Below, one piece after another: positions 12,445-34,360 of a stretch of 64,000 nt of DNA. The stretch covers positions 407,501-471,500 of the forward strand of contig JAPFQT010000162.1 of NCBI GenBank assembly GCA_027627225.1, given 5' to 3'. The notes beneath the pieces were generated by a model. The model saw nothing but the letters and a program-made list of their open reading frames with translations, did not search any database and was not told the origin of the DNA. A program made the translations under genes and the position numbers. Numbering within the stretch: position 1 is the stretch's first letter; each line of letters opens with the position of its first letter. This stretch comes from Congeria kusceri (Eukaryota > Mollusca > Bivalvia > Myida > Dreissenidae).

Positions 12445-13152
12445 TGCCCCCGAAGGGAACTTCGGGGACATATAGTAATCGAATCGTCCGTCCGTCCGTC
12501 ACGCTTGTACGGAGCATAACTCTATTAATATTAAAGGGATTCAAATGAAACTTGATATAATGATAGAAGACAATGAGAGGAAGTGCAGAGCACAAGGACC
12601 CAAACTCTTTCTTCAATATTTACGGAGTTATTGCCCTTTGTTTTATTTCCTTATGTGATGCAATACTTTTTGTGTGCGAAGCATAACTCCATTAGTATTT
12701 AAGGCATTCAAATAAAACTTCATATAATGATAGATAATAATGAGAGGAAGTGCAGAGCACAAGGACCATAACTCTTTCTTCAATATTTATGGAGTAATTG
12801 CCCTTTGTTTATTGTACTTGTGCGGAGTCAATACTAATAACTCCATTAGTATTGAAGGGATACAAATACAACTTCATATAATGACAATGAGAGAAAGAGC
12901 AGAGTACAAGGACCACAACTTTTTCTTCCATTTTTATGCAGTTATTGCCCTTCAGTTAATTTTCTTGTGCAGTGCATAACTCCGTTAGTATTGAAGTGAT
13001 TTAAAATAAAACCACATATATTGATAGAGGATGTTGAGAGGGTGTGCAGAGTACAAGGACCCTAACTCTTTTTGCAGGATGCGTCATTTTTGCCAACATG
13101 TAACTGGCATTGTGTTGCTTTTTTTCTCACAAGCATATGCTTCGTGGGCATA
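12445..13152. mobile_element. Dispersed element with internal ~165-bp tandem units
   Basis: The ends carry a short inverted repeat, TGCCCCCGAAG on the left and TGCCCACGAAG read from the right. Each end is also a small hairpin (CCCCGAAG with CTTCGGGG on the left; CACGAAGCATATGCTTGTG on the right). A TCCGTCCGTCCGTC run follows the left end. The interior has four diverged units of about 130-165 bp, each with GCATAACTCC, ATTAGTATTGAAGG, GAGAGGAAGTGCAGAG and TTATTGCCCTT. There is no coding frame. It looks like a non-autonomous element that carries its own minisatellite. Confidence 0.75.
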
Positions 13153-13847
13153 CGTCACGTCCTGTGACAAGCCTTGTTTTTGAATATATAACTTCACGGT
13201 GTCCGCCTGTAAAATTTAATTGCATTACATACACAATGAATTATTAGTATAAAACCCACATATTAAAACATTTCATGTATAAACATTCCAACATGACATA
13301 TAATTTTCCTAGTTTGAGCGTAGCGAATTAGAGGAAAATTGATTTCCATTACATATGAAAGTCTCCGGTAGGGGGCGCTCAGTGTATTGTGTTGGCGGCA
13401 ATTATGCTCGTGGAATAGCCATTCGGCTTTGCGTAACTGACCAGCGAACACGTTAATTTTCGTTATATTTTAGTTAAGACATAAAAAATTGACAAGTTTT
13501 CTCTTGGAAATGACTATCTGCAGGAATATATGCTGTTGCTGTGTAATCTATATGAGCGTTAGTTCATATTATGTTTTATAAAATCTGCATCAAAATGTGA
13601 ATTGTTCATGCTTGTATTTGTCATACGTTATAACTGTGTCATCTGGTCATACGCATAGGTACCCGTCTGGTCATACGCATAGGTACCAAAATACAAGCTG
13701 TATTTTCAATTTATTCCGTTGTTGAGTTGTTTATTTAGGAGACGTAAAGGGTCTATGGAAATTATGTAACGGTTTAGCGAAGTAAAAATCTAACTGCATA
13801 AACATAGCGAGCATTTTCACAAAGATTATAATTACATGAACAAGTAA

Positions 13848-14395
13848 ATAATGATTCAGATCTAATGGCTTATTTTCTTCCATCCAAATATACCCCGTAG
13901 CTATGCGGTGCGTCCTTTGCTTGATCAAGCCTAAATTGTTATGACAAATTTACTTTATATCAATTCAATAACACAATGGGCATTTTGTAAAAACATGTTC
14001 AACCAAGTATTTTGTCAACTTACAGGAAAGGCAATAACCAATTCGATTTCTCATATACTTTCAACAATAAACACATACGTGACATAATTACATAAAACGA
14101 GCTCGCTAAAACATGTTCGTATTTATAAGCAACCATACACGTGAAGGTAAACACAATCAAAGATTAACGAAGCACCATTTAAATGAGTGTTGAAAACGTC
14201 GTAATCAATAGTTCAATACATTTATTATAAATATTATTATATATGAATCATCGGTGTCTCTAATGGATGTTGCGGTAAAAGGTCAGAAATATGGTAACAT
14301 AATATATTTGTGTATCCGAATACATTAGCCAAATAACAATCAGTTGGTATGAATTCGAGGCCAGCAAAAAAAATGCATTCTGTAAACGTGTCACA
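13848..14395. repeat. Direct repeat flanking the chitin-binding gene, copy 2
   Basis: This is the partner of 7451-8030, same orientation, about 6.4 kb away and diverged by many small indels. No chitin-binding frame follows this copy. Confidence 0.8.
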
Positions 14396-15610
14396 ACCAT
14401 TCAAAATCATAATATACGAAGTAAACGTATAATAATTGGAAAATATAGTTGAACTATTTGTATTATCGACTATATAAAATATGCAGTCAATATTGTACAC
14501 AGATCTAACGTTGAAATTGTAAAAGTAATTTTAATTATTATATGCAAAATGTAAAAAAAAAATAAAAAGGTAGTGTATTTTTACGTCTCTATTAATATTT
14601 TGTTTACAACTAGAATTCGAGTTGTTTTTTTCAAAATCAAATATCTTTGCAAATTTGTTTGACTTTATAAACGCACTAGTAGTTCAACAAACTTTGGTAA
14701 AGTTCTCATAATTACTTATATGTTATAGTTTTGCGATTTGTGAAGTCAGTTGATTTAACACAAGAGGCAAGTACATTTTCGTGTCCGAGTTTTTTCGGAC
14801 GTATCATTACTTAGTTACCGGAGCATAGAGCATAACTGTCGATTTTTTCACGTCGAGTAAATACATTTATACCCTTAATTTCATGACCAGCATGAACAAA
14901 TATTTTTGCAAATATTCAATAACAAATGAATATACTATGCTTACAATCCTTAATAAGAAGCAATAGACTCATTAAAACAATGGATTTATAAAATTATTCG
15001 AAATGTCAACAAACTAGTCTGACTTTCCCCCTGCTTCTTTTAAGGAGCACCCTGTACCTTTTTTGATCCTAGATCTTTCCCTACATGCATAACAAGCATT
15101 GTCAGCACTCTTTTGTGTAAATTAGGTAAATGGTATATCATTAAATTGATAACCGAGTGCAGTTATCTTAAAACTACTCAACTACCGTAATTACCCTAAG
15201 TATTGGTATATGATCGCCATTTGGTCAGGCAACGGTGTTTTAACATTGGAAAAAATGTTGATTTGTCCATGTAATAAATCAGAATAGTTTAAACAGATTA
15301 ATTTAGCCCGTTTGGATATGACGTCCAGCGCTTCTCGGGTTACGATAGTCTGTTTCATGGCATTTATTCCTTACCAATATATTCTGTGACTGTAGCGTGT
15401 CTTTGTTCGGTTAAACTTGTATCGAGTGCACATGAATTTTTTTCTCTTTAATTTGATGGGCGTTTATCTACGTATAAATGTACTGCACATTGTTTCAAAA
15501 CATTCCGAATGTATTTAAAACGTACAGTATGTGTTTATGATCGCATTTTCTAGGTCATGTACTATATACATGATCTTGAATTGAAGCTCGTGTTTCTTCC
15601 ATTCGAGCCT
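14396..15610. other. Spacer with a partial family C repeat
   Basis: No gene seen. At about 14890-15085 the sequence matches the right two-thirds of the element at 24175-24478 (TATTTTTGCAAATATTCAA, then a CTTTCCCCCTGCT block, CACCCTGTACCTTTTTT and CTAGATCTTTCC). The remainder is AT-rich and unassigned. Confidence 0.5.
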
Positions 15611-15618
15611 CGCAATAA

Positions 15619-15799
15619 GAAGTCTAGTTCTAACTGGCCACTGATTGGGAAGTCTTGTTGGAACTGGCCACCCATTGGGAAGTCTTGTTGGAACTGGCCA
15701 CTGATTGGGAAGTCTTGTTGGAACTGGCCACTGATTGGGAAGTCTTGTTCGAACTGGCCACTGATTGGGAAGTCTTGTTCGAACTGGCCACTGATTGGG
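15619..15799. repeat. 30-bp minisatellite, six copies
   Basis: The unit is GGAACTGGCCACTGATTGGG followed by AAGTCTTGTT, six near-identical copies. Because 30 is divisible by three and the unit contains few stops, several frames on both strands appear open; these are not genes. Each unit carries ATTGG, the reverse of a CCAAT box, at regular 30-bp spacing. Confidence 0.95.
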
Positions 15800-15929
15800 C
15801 ACGATAAAAAGGCACAGATGTCCCGTTCCAGACGCGAACCTGGTAACACATCAGGTGGACAACATGTATCAACAGACTTTATCTCCCATGTTCTAGCCCT
15901 TGCTACATCCTGACTCGTATCTATAATGA

Positions 15930-16560
15930 ACGTGTATCAGAGGTGTAGTGTATAAGGTACTTTATCCCGTCAACTAAGTCGCCCCAAAACGCCCAAATAT
16001 GCAATTTCGCTATTAATTTATGGACGTATGGAAAGCAACCGACTGGTTTTCGAGGTTCACTACTGAAAGTAAATTATGGTACCAATCAAGGCTGTCAAAG
16101 GAACATGCCATCCATGCGCTGGTATTCATACGGTTCGTAGTACAAATTTTTTATCTTACGATTCCTCTGCACATTTTTCTTTTATAAATTCATTTTGTTT
16201 CCAACTATAAATTGATTACTATGCGATTCCTCAAATGGGCATATTCTTCATTTATTAATTTGTTTCCTAATAAAAATTAGTTACTATCAACATACCTGTT
16301 TTTGAACATACATTAATTTCACGTGCACAATTTAATCTGAATGCAAGATTTTTCTTCAAATTTCTTGGACGGATTACAATTGCGACCCCCATACGCACTT
16401 CAACTCGCGCTGTGTACGAGAAGTTAACCAACTCGCGCTGTGCACGAGAAGTTAACCTAAGACCAACTGCAATAGGTATTTCACGTCAGGCCCATTGGAT
16501 CCAAAAATACGGAACATCTTCAAACGAAATCAGGACAGGCGCTCTTTGAATAAACAAGAG
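15930..16560. other. Spacer downstream of PSMB5
   Basis: No gene seen. A 32-bp direct repeat (AACTCGCGCTGTGTACGAGA then AGTTAACC) occurs twice at about 16398-16456. Confidence 0.45.
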
Positions 16561-16583
16561 AAACCGCGCACTGGGTTGTGAAT

Positions 16584-16589
16584 TTTATT
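16584..16589 (-). promoter_or_regulatory. Candidate polyadenylation signal of PSMB5
   Basis: AATAAA on the minus strand, about 350 bases downstream of the PSMB5 stop codon. It is the first canonical hexamer I noticed there; position and motif fit, but cleavage is not demonstrated. Confidence 0.45.
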
Positions 16590-16936
16590 TACACAATATA
16601 AATACAACGCAATGAAGCTAACGATAGCACTTGATGAACTGTTTGTTGATCACTCTACCTGTGCCATTACGCCGGTATTTCTACCACTTTTGTAGCCACA
16701 GCACAGTTTATGGGACATTTCAACAAATGGTGACAACTTTGCAAAAAATAACAAATAAGGTTCATTCAAGTCATTTACTATTTTCAGTTAAAATTTAACA
16801 AATTTAACACTTTTTTCTTAGATTTTTCTGTGTGGGTTAGAAAAGAAAATTAGAATAGTACATGTGATACCTTAACACCACAGTCTTTTTTATGATTTTC
16901 GTATCAAGACAAAGCAATAGTTTGTGATTCTGTAAT

Positions 16937-27743
<10,807 letters not shown>

Positions 27744-27860
27744 TTTGTAAATTTTTATCCAATTCAAGTCAAAACGGCCTGGCCCAAACTGGTGTCAGTA
27801 CAGGAGGTCCTCTGTCGTTTCGCGCCCAAGTTGTTTCCTCCCCTGGAGTGTTCAATGATT
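27744..27860 (-). promoter_or_regulatory. Probable PSMB5 promoter region
   Basis: Immediately upstream of the PSMB5 ATG the sequence is GC-richer than its surroundings, with CGTTTCGCGCCC and a GGAGG block, consistent with a TATA-less housekeeping promoter. The start site cannot be placed from sequence alone. Confidence 0.4.
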
Positions 27861-27899
27861 TGATGTTTAATAGAAATTATATTGTTGTTGTCCCATAAC

Positions 27900-29280
27900 A
27901 ATGTTTTTGTTGCACATTTACAGCAGCTTATCATACTGTAAGTAAAACGTTTTATTGGTTAATTTTGCTTGGTGCTTGCTTGCTTGCTGCGGCGAATCTT
28001 GATTGTGGCGAATCGTTATACAAAATTCTTGTAGTTTAAACCTAACCAGAGGCACTTTCGAGCCCGTTTCCTGAAAAGAACCAGAAATTGAGACAGATCA
28101 TTGGAACACTTCCCGACTTGAATATGTGCTATCATAGGATTTTCATCCAGCAATAAGATAAAATAATGAGAAAAGATTTAGTTTATGTCGACAAGACAAA
28201 TTACAGAACAGCATAAGCTCGCATATGTAAAATATAACTGTAAGTATGTAGCATATTTGTAAATATAATTTTAGATACAAATGTACAGACATGTAGATCA
28301 ATTAAGTAGTGCATTGACTTAAAAAAAAAAACAACAGAATACACTTTCTGCATGCAAGCACATATTTTTTAAATATTGTATTTCCGCTTTAAAGGGACGG
28401 TTTCCAGTTTTGGGTTGTAAAAAAGCATTTATCTAAAATTGGGAGTTTAAAACAAGAAATTGTAGAATATATCAATACTTTTTGTCTGATTTGCTGTTGT
28501 GATCCCATAACACAATTAGTTTGATATTTACTATGCCTTGTAAAGTAAAAAAATCACTAGGGTAGTTCGAAGACCTAAGGTAGCAAAATTTATCGATAAA
28601 ATAACAGATATTTGTCAAAAGTTTAACTTTGCACAAAGCTATGTGCTTTTAAAACCTTGAAAAATACTGGGCTTACTTTGCCATTCGCCAAATTAGCCAA
28701 ATGACTACAAATTAACACATCTGTCTAGCTACAACATTTTCTTTATAAAACCCCATAAAATAGCCAAAATGAGAAGATGTAGCGAGGTAAATTTGGCTTA
28801 ATTAAACAATAAATGAATTATTGAACAGCAACAAGTCAATTTTATAAAAAAAATGTTTTTTTTCACTGCCAAAATCTGAAACTCTCTCTTTGAAATCATT
28901 GATATATTTGAAAACGCATGATATGCAAAAGGAATCAAATTCTGAATGGACTATGTAATTTCCGCTAGTATGCAAAATAAAAGAGAAAGTAGTATTTAAG
29001 ATTACCAAAGGAATAAATACTTAATGAAACCGTAGACCAGCAGCTATCTGGAAACACTGCTTATATAATTGCGTGATAAAATTGTGTATGCCAAGCGAAT
29101 GTTGATACTTGAAAAAATACAAACAGGAATATATAAAGTTTACATTAATCAAATACACATTAGACTAGATTAAAATTAGTATTTTTAGAATTTATGAACT
29201 TTATTTTCGCCACACTCAAATGATGTTTAGCGAGCATAGATCATTACAATATAAATGCTGAAAGTTGGTGCATCTGTAAT
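27900..29280. other. Spacer, no gene seen
   Basis: AT-rich, with a poly-A run near 28321-28331 and a GCCAAA/TAGCCA-rich stretch at 28690-28800 reminiscent of the repeat at 17382. No supportable gene. Confidence 0.5.
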
Positions 29281-29295
29281 TATATTAACTTTGAA

Positions 29296-29630
29296 CTTAC
29301 ATAGCAATAACTGTGGAAGGGATTCCTCCCTGTTGAGGTAAATTCATGATGTCTTACATCCTACATCAACGTACATGCCTCCATAACTGGGCAATAACAG
29401 AACACAGCTCTTGCTTAATATATTCGGCGGCAACCTGGTGCAACCTATGAATCCTGTCGTCTTTGCAAATAATTCTTGGCTCGAGGCATATACATGTAGA
29501 GCCATGAAAACATGAGATAGCATTCGCAACAGACAGTCAGGAAGAGGCCAAACACCAATATTAAGCCGTCCTCCATAAAAATTGTCTGGTAAGACGGAAC
29601 GACTGCCAAAAGAACATTGGTTTCATCCAT
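29296..29630 (-). other. Candidate 5' exon with small ORFs
   Basis: On the minus strand a 61-codon frame (29630-29445) begins MDETNVLLAVVP and contains a hydrophobic stretch (GLILVFGLFLTVCC). Downstream, ATG near 29348 opens MNLPQQGGIPSTVIA and runs into a GTAAGT donor at about 29300. An AAAATGGC motif lies just upstream. This has the look of a first exon, but I found no partner exon at lower coordinates and recognise no family. It may be chance. Confidence 0.25.
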
Positions 29631-30500
29631 GTAGCCATTTTGGGGCTCAACATTTCAGAGACAAGAACTTGTCTGCAAACTAATCAAATGACAAGCATAT
29701 CAGTAAAATTGATTCTCCCAACAAAAATACAATATGAACACGCCGATGAAGCAAAAAAGTCAAGGTCCATAACTGTACAATGAATCAAAGTGATGAAACA
29801 TTACTGTAACATGGTCATTTCATCCTGAAGAAAATTTCACAGCAGTTCCAGAGATGTACACCTGACACAAACGATACAATCCATAATATTAAATTATAAA
29901 AAACCCCATAACTCTATGACATTATCAAGGTGCATCATCCAGACAATATGCTATCCCCCAGGTATTGAAGGCTTCACTCAAATTTAATGGAATTTCTGTC
30001 AGTGGATGCTATAATTAAATAAATACAAAATGAGACACTAGATACCATATGCATCAATACTGAAAGGCCTCTAACTCAATCCAAATCACTGAAGTGGAAA
30101 ATCATGATAATCGGCTCAGTTATCATGAAAGGCCAATAACTCTTTCGCCATGGGTGACATTAGGCCCTCGGGTGGACAATATCAATGTCACATACGCAGC
30201 AATATGATATTTAGTACATGTTCTTTGATAAAAAATATATAATATTTGCACTCTTCAATGATTAATGAAAAATATTAAATTTTCCCCTAGTTAATTAAAT
30301 AATAATTATTAAATACTCTTAAATTTTATATGGGAAAATGCCTTAAATTTGTCTCATTCGCATAACTTGATCAAGGGTTCTTTTAAACTCAGTGACCGGA
30401 GTATATTGTGACCGTTTGGTCTTGTTCATTTGACATACTGGTTCCCAATCGTAAACTTGTTTCCGGCTTTTATGCGTAAAAACGAAAACAACAAGCAATC

Positions 30501-32306
30501 ATGAAAGAGTTTATTGTTTCAGCGATTTCTTTTATTGCATCTTTATTTTTCGTGATTCTGTTTATAGCTTTTGGTAAGTATAACAATAAAAATATTTTTA
30601 ACTTTTGTTAATTGATTTATATGGTTTATATAATGGTTTAATTTATTTATTTAGGTAAATGACATGTCAAATATCCACCCCATACTGACATGACAGTTAC
30701 CATATGGTACACCACGTAATGTATTAAAGTATGATATATTTTAAATACAACTGTACATTCTTACTAAGTAAAGTAACCATTTATCTGTCAAAAGCTATAC
30801 CCTATACGTAGCTAAGTTATACTATGTTACTATATCCGTCAATAAATAAATATTGCAATCCCCATTGAATTTATCATTATACAGCTATACTGAGTAGGAC
30901 CAGCCATCTATTTGTCATTCTATTGCAGGACTTGCACTAACAAGCCTATGGATTTATAAACACGGCACCCTAAAACAAGCCTTGTACTCATAAAATCGTC
31001 ATACCAGTTGTAAAGATGACTTCTTTAACTGTGATCATATAGAGGATATTTGTTGGTTTCAGTAGAATATAGATTTTAATTAACTAGTGATCATAGAAAT
31101 GGATATTTTCACGAGTGGCGCAGTCGGAGTGAAAGTATTTTCTATTACCACTATTGAGTCAAAAATTGATATTCTATTGAACCTACAATTTTCTTTTTAT
31201 TTTATGCTTTTACGAAGTTTTCTTACATTGTATGTGCTATCTAATCATCTAAATGCGTTATTTCACAATTTTAAGTCAGGCATTGTTGACGGTCCGTTTC
31301 ATTTACTGTATTAAATTGGGGACCATTGTGGAACTGTGAAAATTAGCGGAGTGATAATTTTCACTGCTTCAAACAGTGAATTACCAATTTTATTTCACTG
31401 ATATTTCCTGATAAATCACTGGAACGCATAAAATGAACGCCAGTAAGAAAGCATCAAATAAATGCCAGTAATTCATCGCCATGTCATAAGTGTCATGCAA
31501 TTCGGAACTCTATAAGGGTCACAAATATCGCTTCGTGAATGTTTGACAGGTTATAGACATTCCTAAGCCACAAATCAATCACCGTAGAGTGCCGTCCCGT
31601 AGGCGGATTTTGATCTGCTCTTAATGCCTGTTTACAGATCAACGATTTAACAATTTTCAAATTTTTTGTCACAGATTCCAAAAATAAAAAATACTGGTAG
31701 TGTATAGAAAGGAGCACAATAAAACTACGGACATAGAATTATACTGTAAATACTGTTTTGTTAATGAGTAATCATGACATTAAATGGATAAAAATATAAA
31801 GAATTTGTGATGCTGAATGATGGAATATGTGGTTAAGGCGATAGCATTTTGATCCAAAGACCTCTGGTTCGAACCCTAGTGGGAGCAACTTTTTTTTTTT
31901 TTTTTTTAAATTCTTTTCTAGTTATTATACTCCAGCTCTTTTGTTCCAATGCTTAAATCTGTTACTGTTAAGACATTTAATGGCATACTTAAAAAATGCA
32001 AACATCTGTGAACAAGTCCCTTTAATATAGCGGTTTAAGATCCATTGTGATAAACTTACAAAGTATGATACTAAGAACCCACATCAGCGTGTTCATTGTT
32101 TAAGTGCTTTTAGTTTGGAATTATTGTGTGTAACCTTGCACTGGCAATAATACATTTCTGATCCTCTTTCAGGGTGGTTTGTGATATGGAAGTTGTTTCT
32201 CAGTAAATTCAAGTTTGTAAAAGAGCTGCTTGGAACAAATGAAACAGACACAGACAGTGGGGCAGAGCGACACAGAAGAACTCGAGGAAAACTGCGCAAA
32301 GACTAA
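30501..32306 (+). CDS. SMIM13: Small integral membrane protein 13, two exons
   Basis: Exon 1 (30501-30573) starts at ATG and encodes MKEFIVSAISFIASL and the rest of a long hydrophobic segment, ending at a GTAAGT donor after one base of a Gly codon. Exon 2 (32173-32306) follows TCTTTCAG and reads GWFVIWKLFLSKFKFVKELL, then an acidic, then a basic tail (RRTRGKLRKD) and TAA. The total is 68 residues. The W-x3-W-x-LFLSKFKF block is the hallmark of SMIM13, where the human protein has the same intron position after the CG codons. One transmembrane helix (about 4-36) and a charged cytosolic tail are predicted; cellular function is not established. The protein is shorter than human SMIM13 (about 90). 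An AATAAA lies at 32317-32322. The intron holds a tRNA-like pseudogene and a possible alternative exon. Confidence 0.9.
30929..30993 (+). CDS. Possible alternative last exon of SMIM13
   Basis: After a clean acceptor (CATTCTATTGCAG) the sequence is in the phase required by SMIM13 exon 1 and reads GLALTSLWIYKHGTLKQALY S then TAA. It begins with a Gly at the same split codon as the true exon 2 and keeps the hydrophobic-then-basic character. Splicing exon 1 to it would give a 45-residue protein lacking the LFLSKFKF block. Not proven to be used. Confidence 0.5.
31819..31907 (+). pseudogene. tRNA-like pseudogene or SINE head with poly-T
   Basis: A-box-like TGGTTAAGGCGATAG and a perfect B box GGTTCGAACCC are followed by an acceptor-like GGGAGCA and 18 T residues, which would end RNA polymerase III transcription. 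The anticodon arm around TCCAAAG is poorly paired and the 5' acceptor strand does not match, so it is unlikely to be a functional tRNA. It lies in the SMIM13 intron. Confidence 0.6.
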
Positions 32307-32329
32307 ATTAATTAATAATAAATATTATT

Positions 32330-33290
32330 TCATTATAAACTTAAATTGCATTTCCTGATTTCAAGTCTTAATAAGGGTTATTTTTATAAGCAATGAATGA
32401 AATTGGTTATTGCAGCTGCGTGAAGATAAAGTGCATGTGCCAATAACATTATGGTACATGTACAAAACATGTACATAAACAAGGCTATGCTTTTTAAAAT
32501 CAACTCAGGGATTTTGCTTGTGCGCTGAATTATGACGCATTTTGTTGCATATATATCATGTCTTCAGTATGCAAAAGAGCGATATGACTGTTACAACAAA
32601 TGAGATACAAAGGATTTTATGTCTGCAAAGAATGCCAGGGTGTTTTTTTTCAACAGTCAAAGAGAAATAAATTTGTTCACCAGCAAGCCATAATTTGTGG
32701 TTTAGCCTGAAAGAAAGAGAATGGAATGAGCATTTGGAGTTAAATGCACAAACTTTCTGATGTAGTGCGGCTATTTTGATATGTTTTCAATACGACAGAA
32801 CAGCAGTTGGATTAGAGTTGGACAAATACATGTAAATTATTTCTGTTCCATTGAGTATTATTTGGTATATAAGCTTAATATAACATTGAAATGTCAGACT
32901 AAGGAAAATGTTTCTGTGCAATATGATTTAATTTATAAAATCATTTACATTCTTTACTATTAAAATTGCAAACTTGTATCTGCATGACACAGAACTGTCG
33001 ATTAATAGCAAGAGAAAACATTTATCATGTGTGAAAGTAAATAAATTTTATGTGTGATACAATAATAATTCTCATACCAACAATCCCCATTCAAATCTAC
33101 TTTGCTCTGTTCTGTCATCATCCACAATGTACTATTTTTTCTGCAGTTCATAACATACACATCTTGCTCACAAGGTGCTTATCTCTTTAGTTGGCAGATA
33201 TTCAAATACCTACCGTTGCACATGTAAAATTTTCCAACATTGTTGTAATTGACATCACCATCACAATTTTTTTTTTCTCTCGGTGTATCC
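32330..33290. other. Spacer, no gene seen
   Basis: The region downstream of SMIM13 is AT-rich. A short plus-strand frame at 32781-32963 has no recognisable motif. Confidence 0.5.
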
Positions 33291-33295
33291 TTCTA

Positions 33296-33666
33296 CATCG
33301 TCGAAACCCACGGGCACCACTACATTATATACCGTGGGAGAATTGTCTGTCAGAAGTTCGTTTTCATTAATATTGAAGAGCCACCTGCTGGCCAAATATT
33401 CAGCTGCTTTCTTATCGGTTCACTGCACATTTTCTACTGACTTCCTGGACCACCTGCAGGATAACGGTAAATATGACAAAAGCGAACACCCCGAACACTG
33501 TAACTGTTTTAATAACGCGTTGTTTCATTGGTTGAAATTTCTGTGGAATACTTGGACACGGAACCAATGAAATGTCTCATTAATTATCCATGAGTACGAA
33601 GTTTTGGTAGAATAATCTCCCACGGTGTGATCAAGCGTATTTGAGCGAAGGTGGGTTCCGACGATG
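33296..33666. mobile_element. Foldback/MITE-like element
   Basis: Both ends share two inverted blocks: CATCGTCGAAACCCAC (left) with CATCGTCGGAACCCAC (right, reversed), and ACCGTGGGAGAATT with ACCGTGGGAGATTATT. About 370 bp; open frames inside are not recognisable. It fits a non-autonomous DNA element with imperfect terminal repeats. Confidence 0.65.
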
Positions 33667-34360
33667 ACCCTTCTTATCATCTGCAGGTGTTTGTTTGCTG
33701 AGACTTAAAATTTCCGATGTTTCAACATGACCAGTTGTATAACTTCTGCTGTATGCCATGTGCTCTGTTTATTCAATTTCATCTCTCATATGTGAAGAAA
33801 AAAATCTTTACTCACAGATTGATGTTAAGTCATATTGCAATTTTGACTTAATGATACCTACTTAATGGCATGCATGTATTTACCGTTTGGAGTTACTGTC
33901 CTACTCTCCCAAGTTTCGTAAATCTTTGGTTGTAAATCTTTGGTTACTCAATTATAATATTATCAGTCATCATAAAATGACCATGGACAATGAAAACAAC
34001 TACACATAACAGGTAAAACTGTTTTCATTATCTATGGTCATGTGCTGTTTTTGCATCAAAGAATGTTAAATAATATGAGTTGATTTCAAGTGTTGGTAGT
34101 TAGTATTCTTGTCACGTAGATATTCGTTTTAGGATGAATTTAATTATGGTTACTTGAAATGCTTTATATACTTTGTTTAATTTATAAAAATGAGAGAATA
34201 TGGTTCGTTGGTTTTGCTCATATATTTACTGCCACCAGTAACTGCAGTGTAACAGACAGTCTTCATGCTTTTTTGAAGAGCATAAAGTTGTAGTTGAATA
34301 GTGCCAAATACATATAAAGTAATTGCATAGGATGCTTAAGAATAGTGCAATAAAATAGTT

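Noticed and set aside
15515..15913. Four overlapping frames of 80-118 codons with a ten-residue periodic peptide
   Set aside because: The 30-bp minisatellite is a multiple of three and lacks stops, so openness on both strands is automatic.
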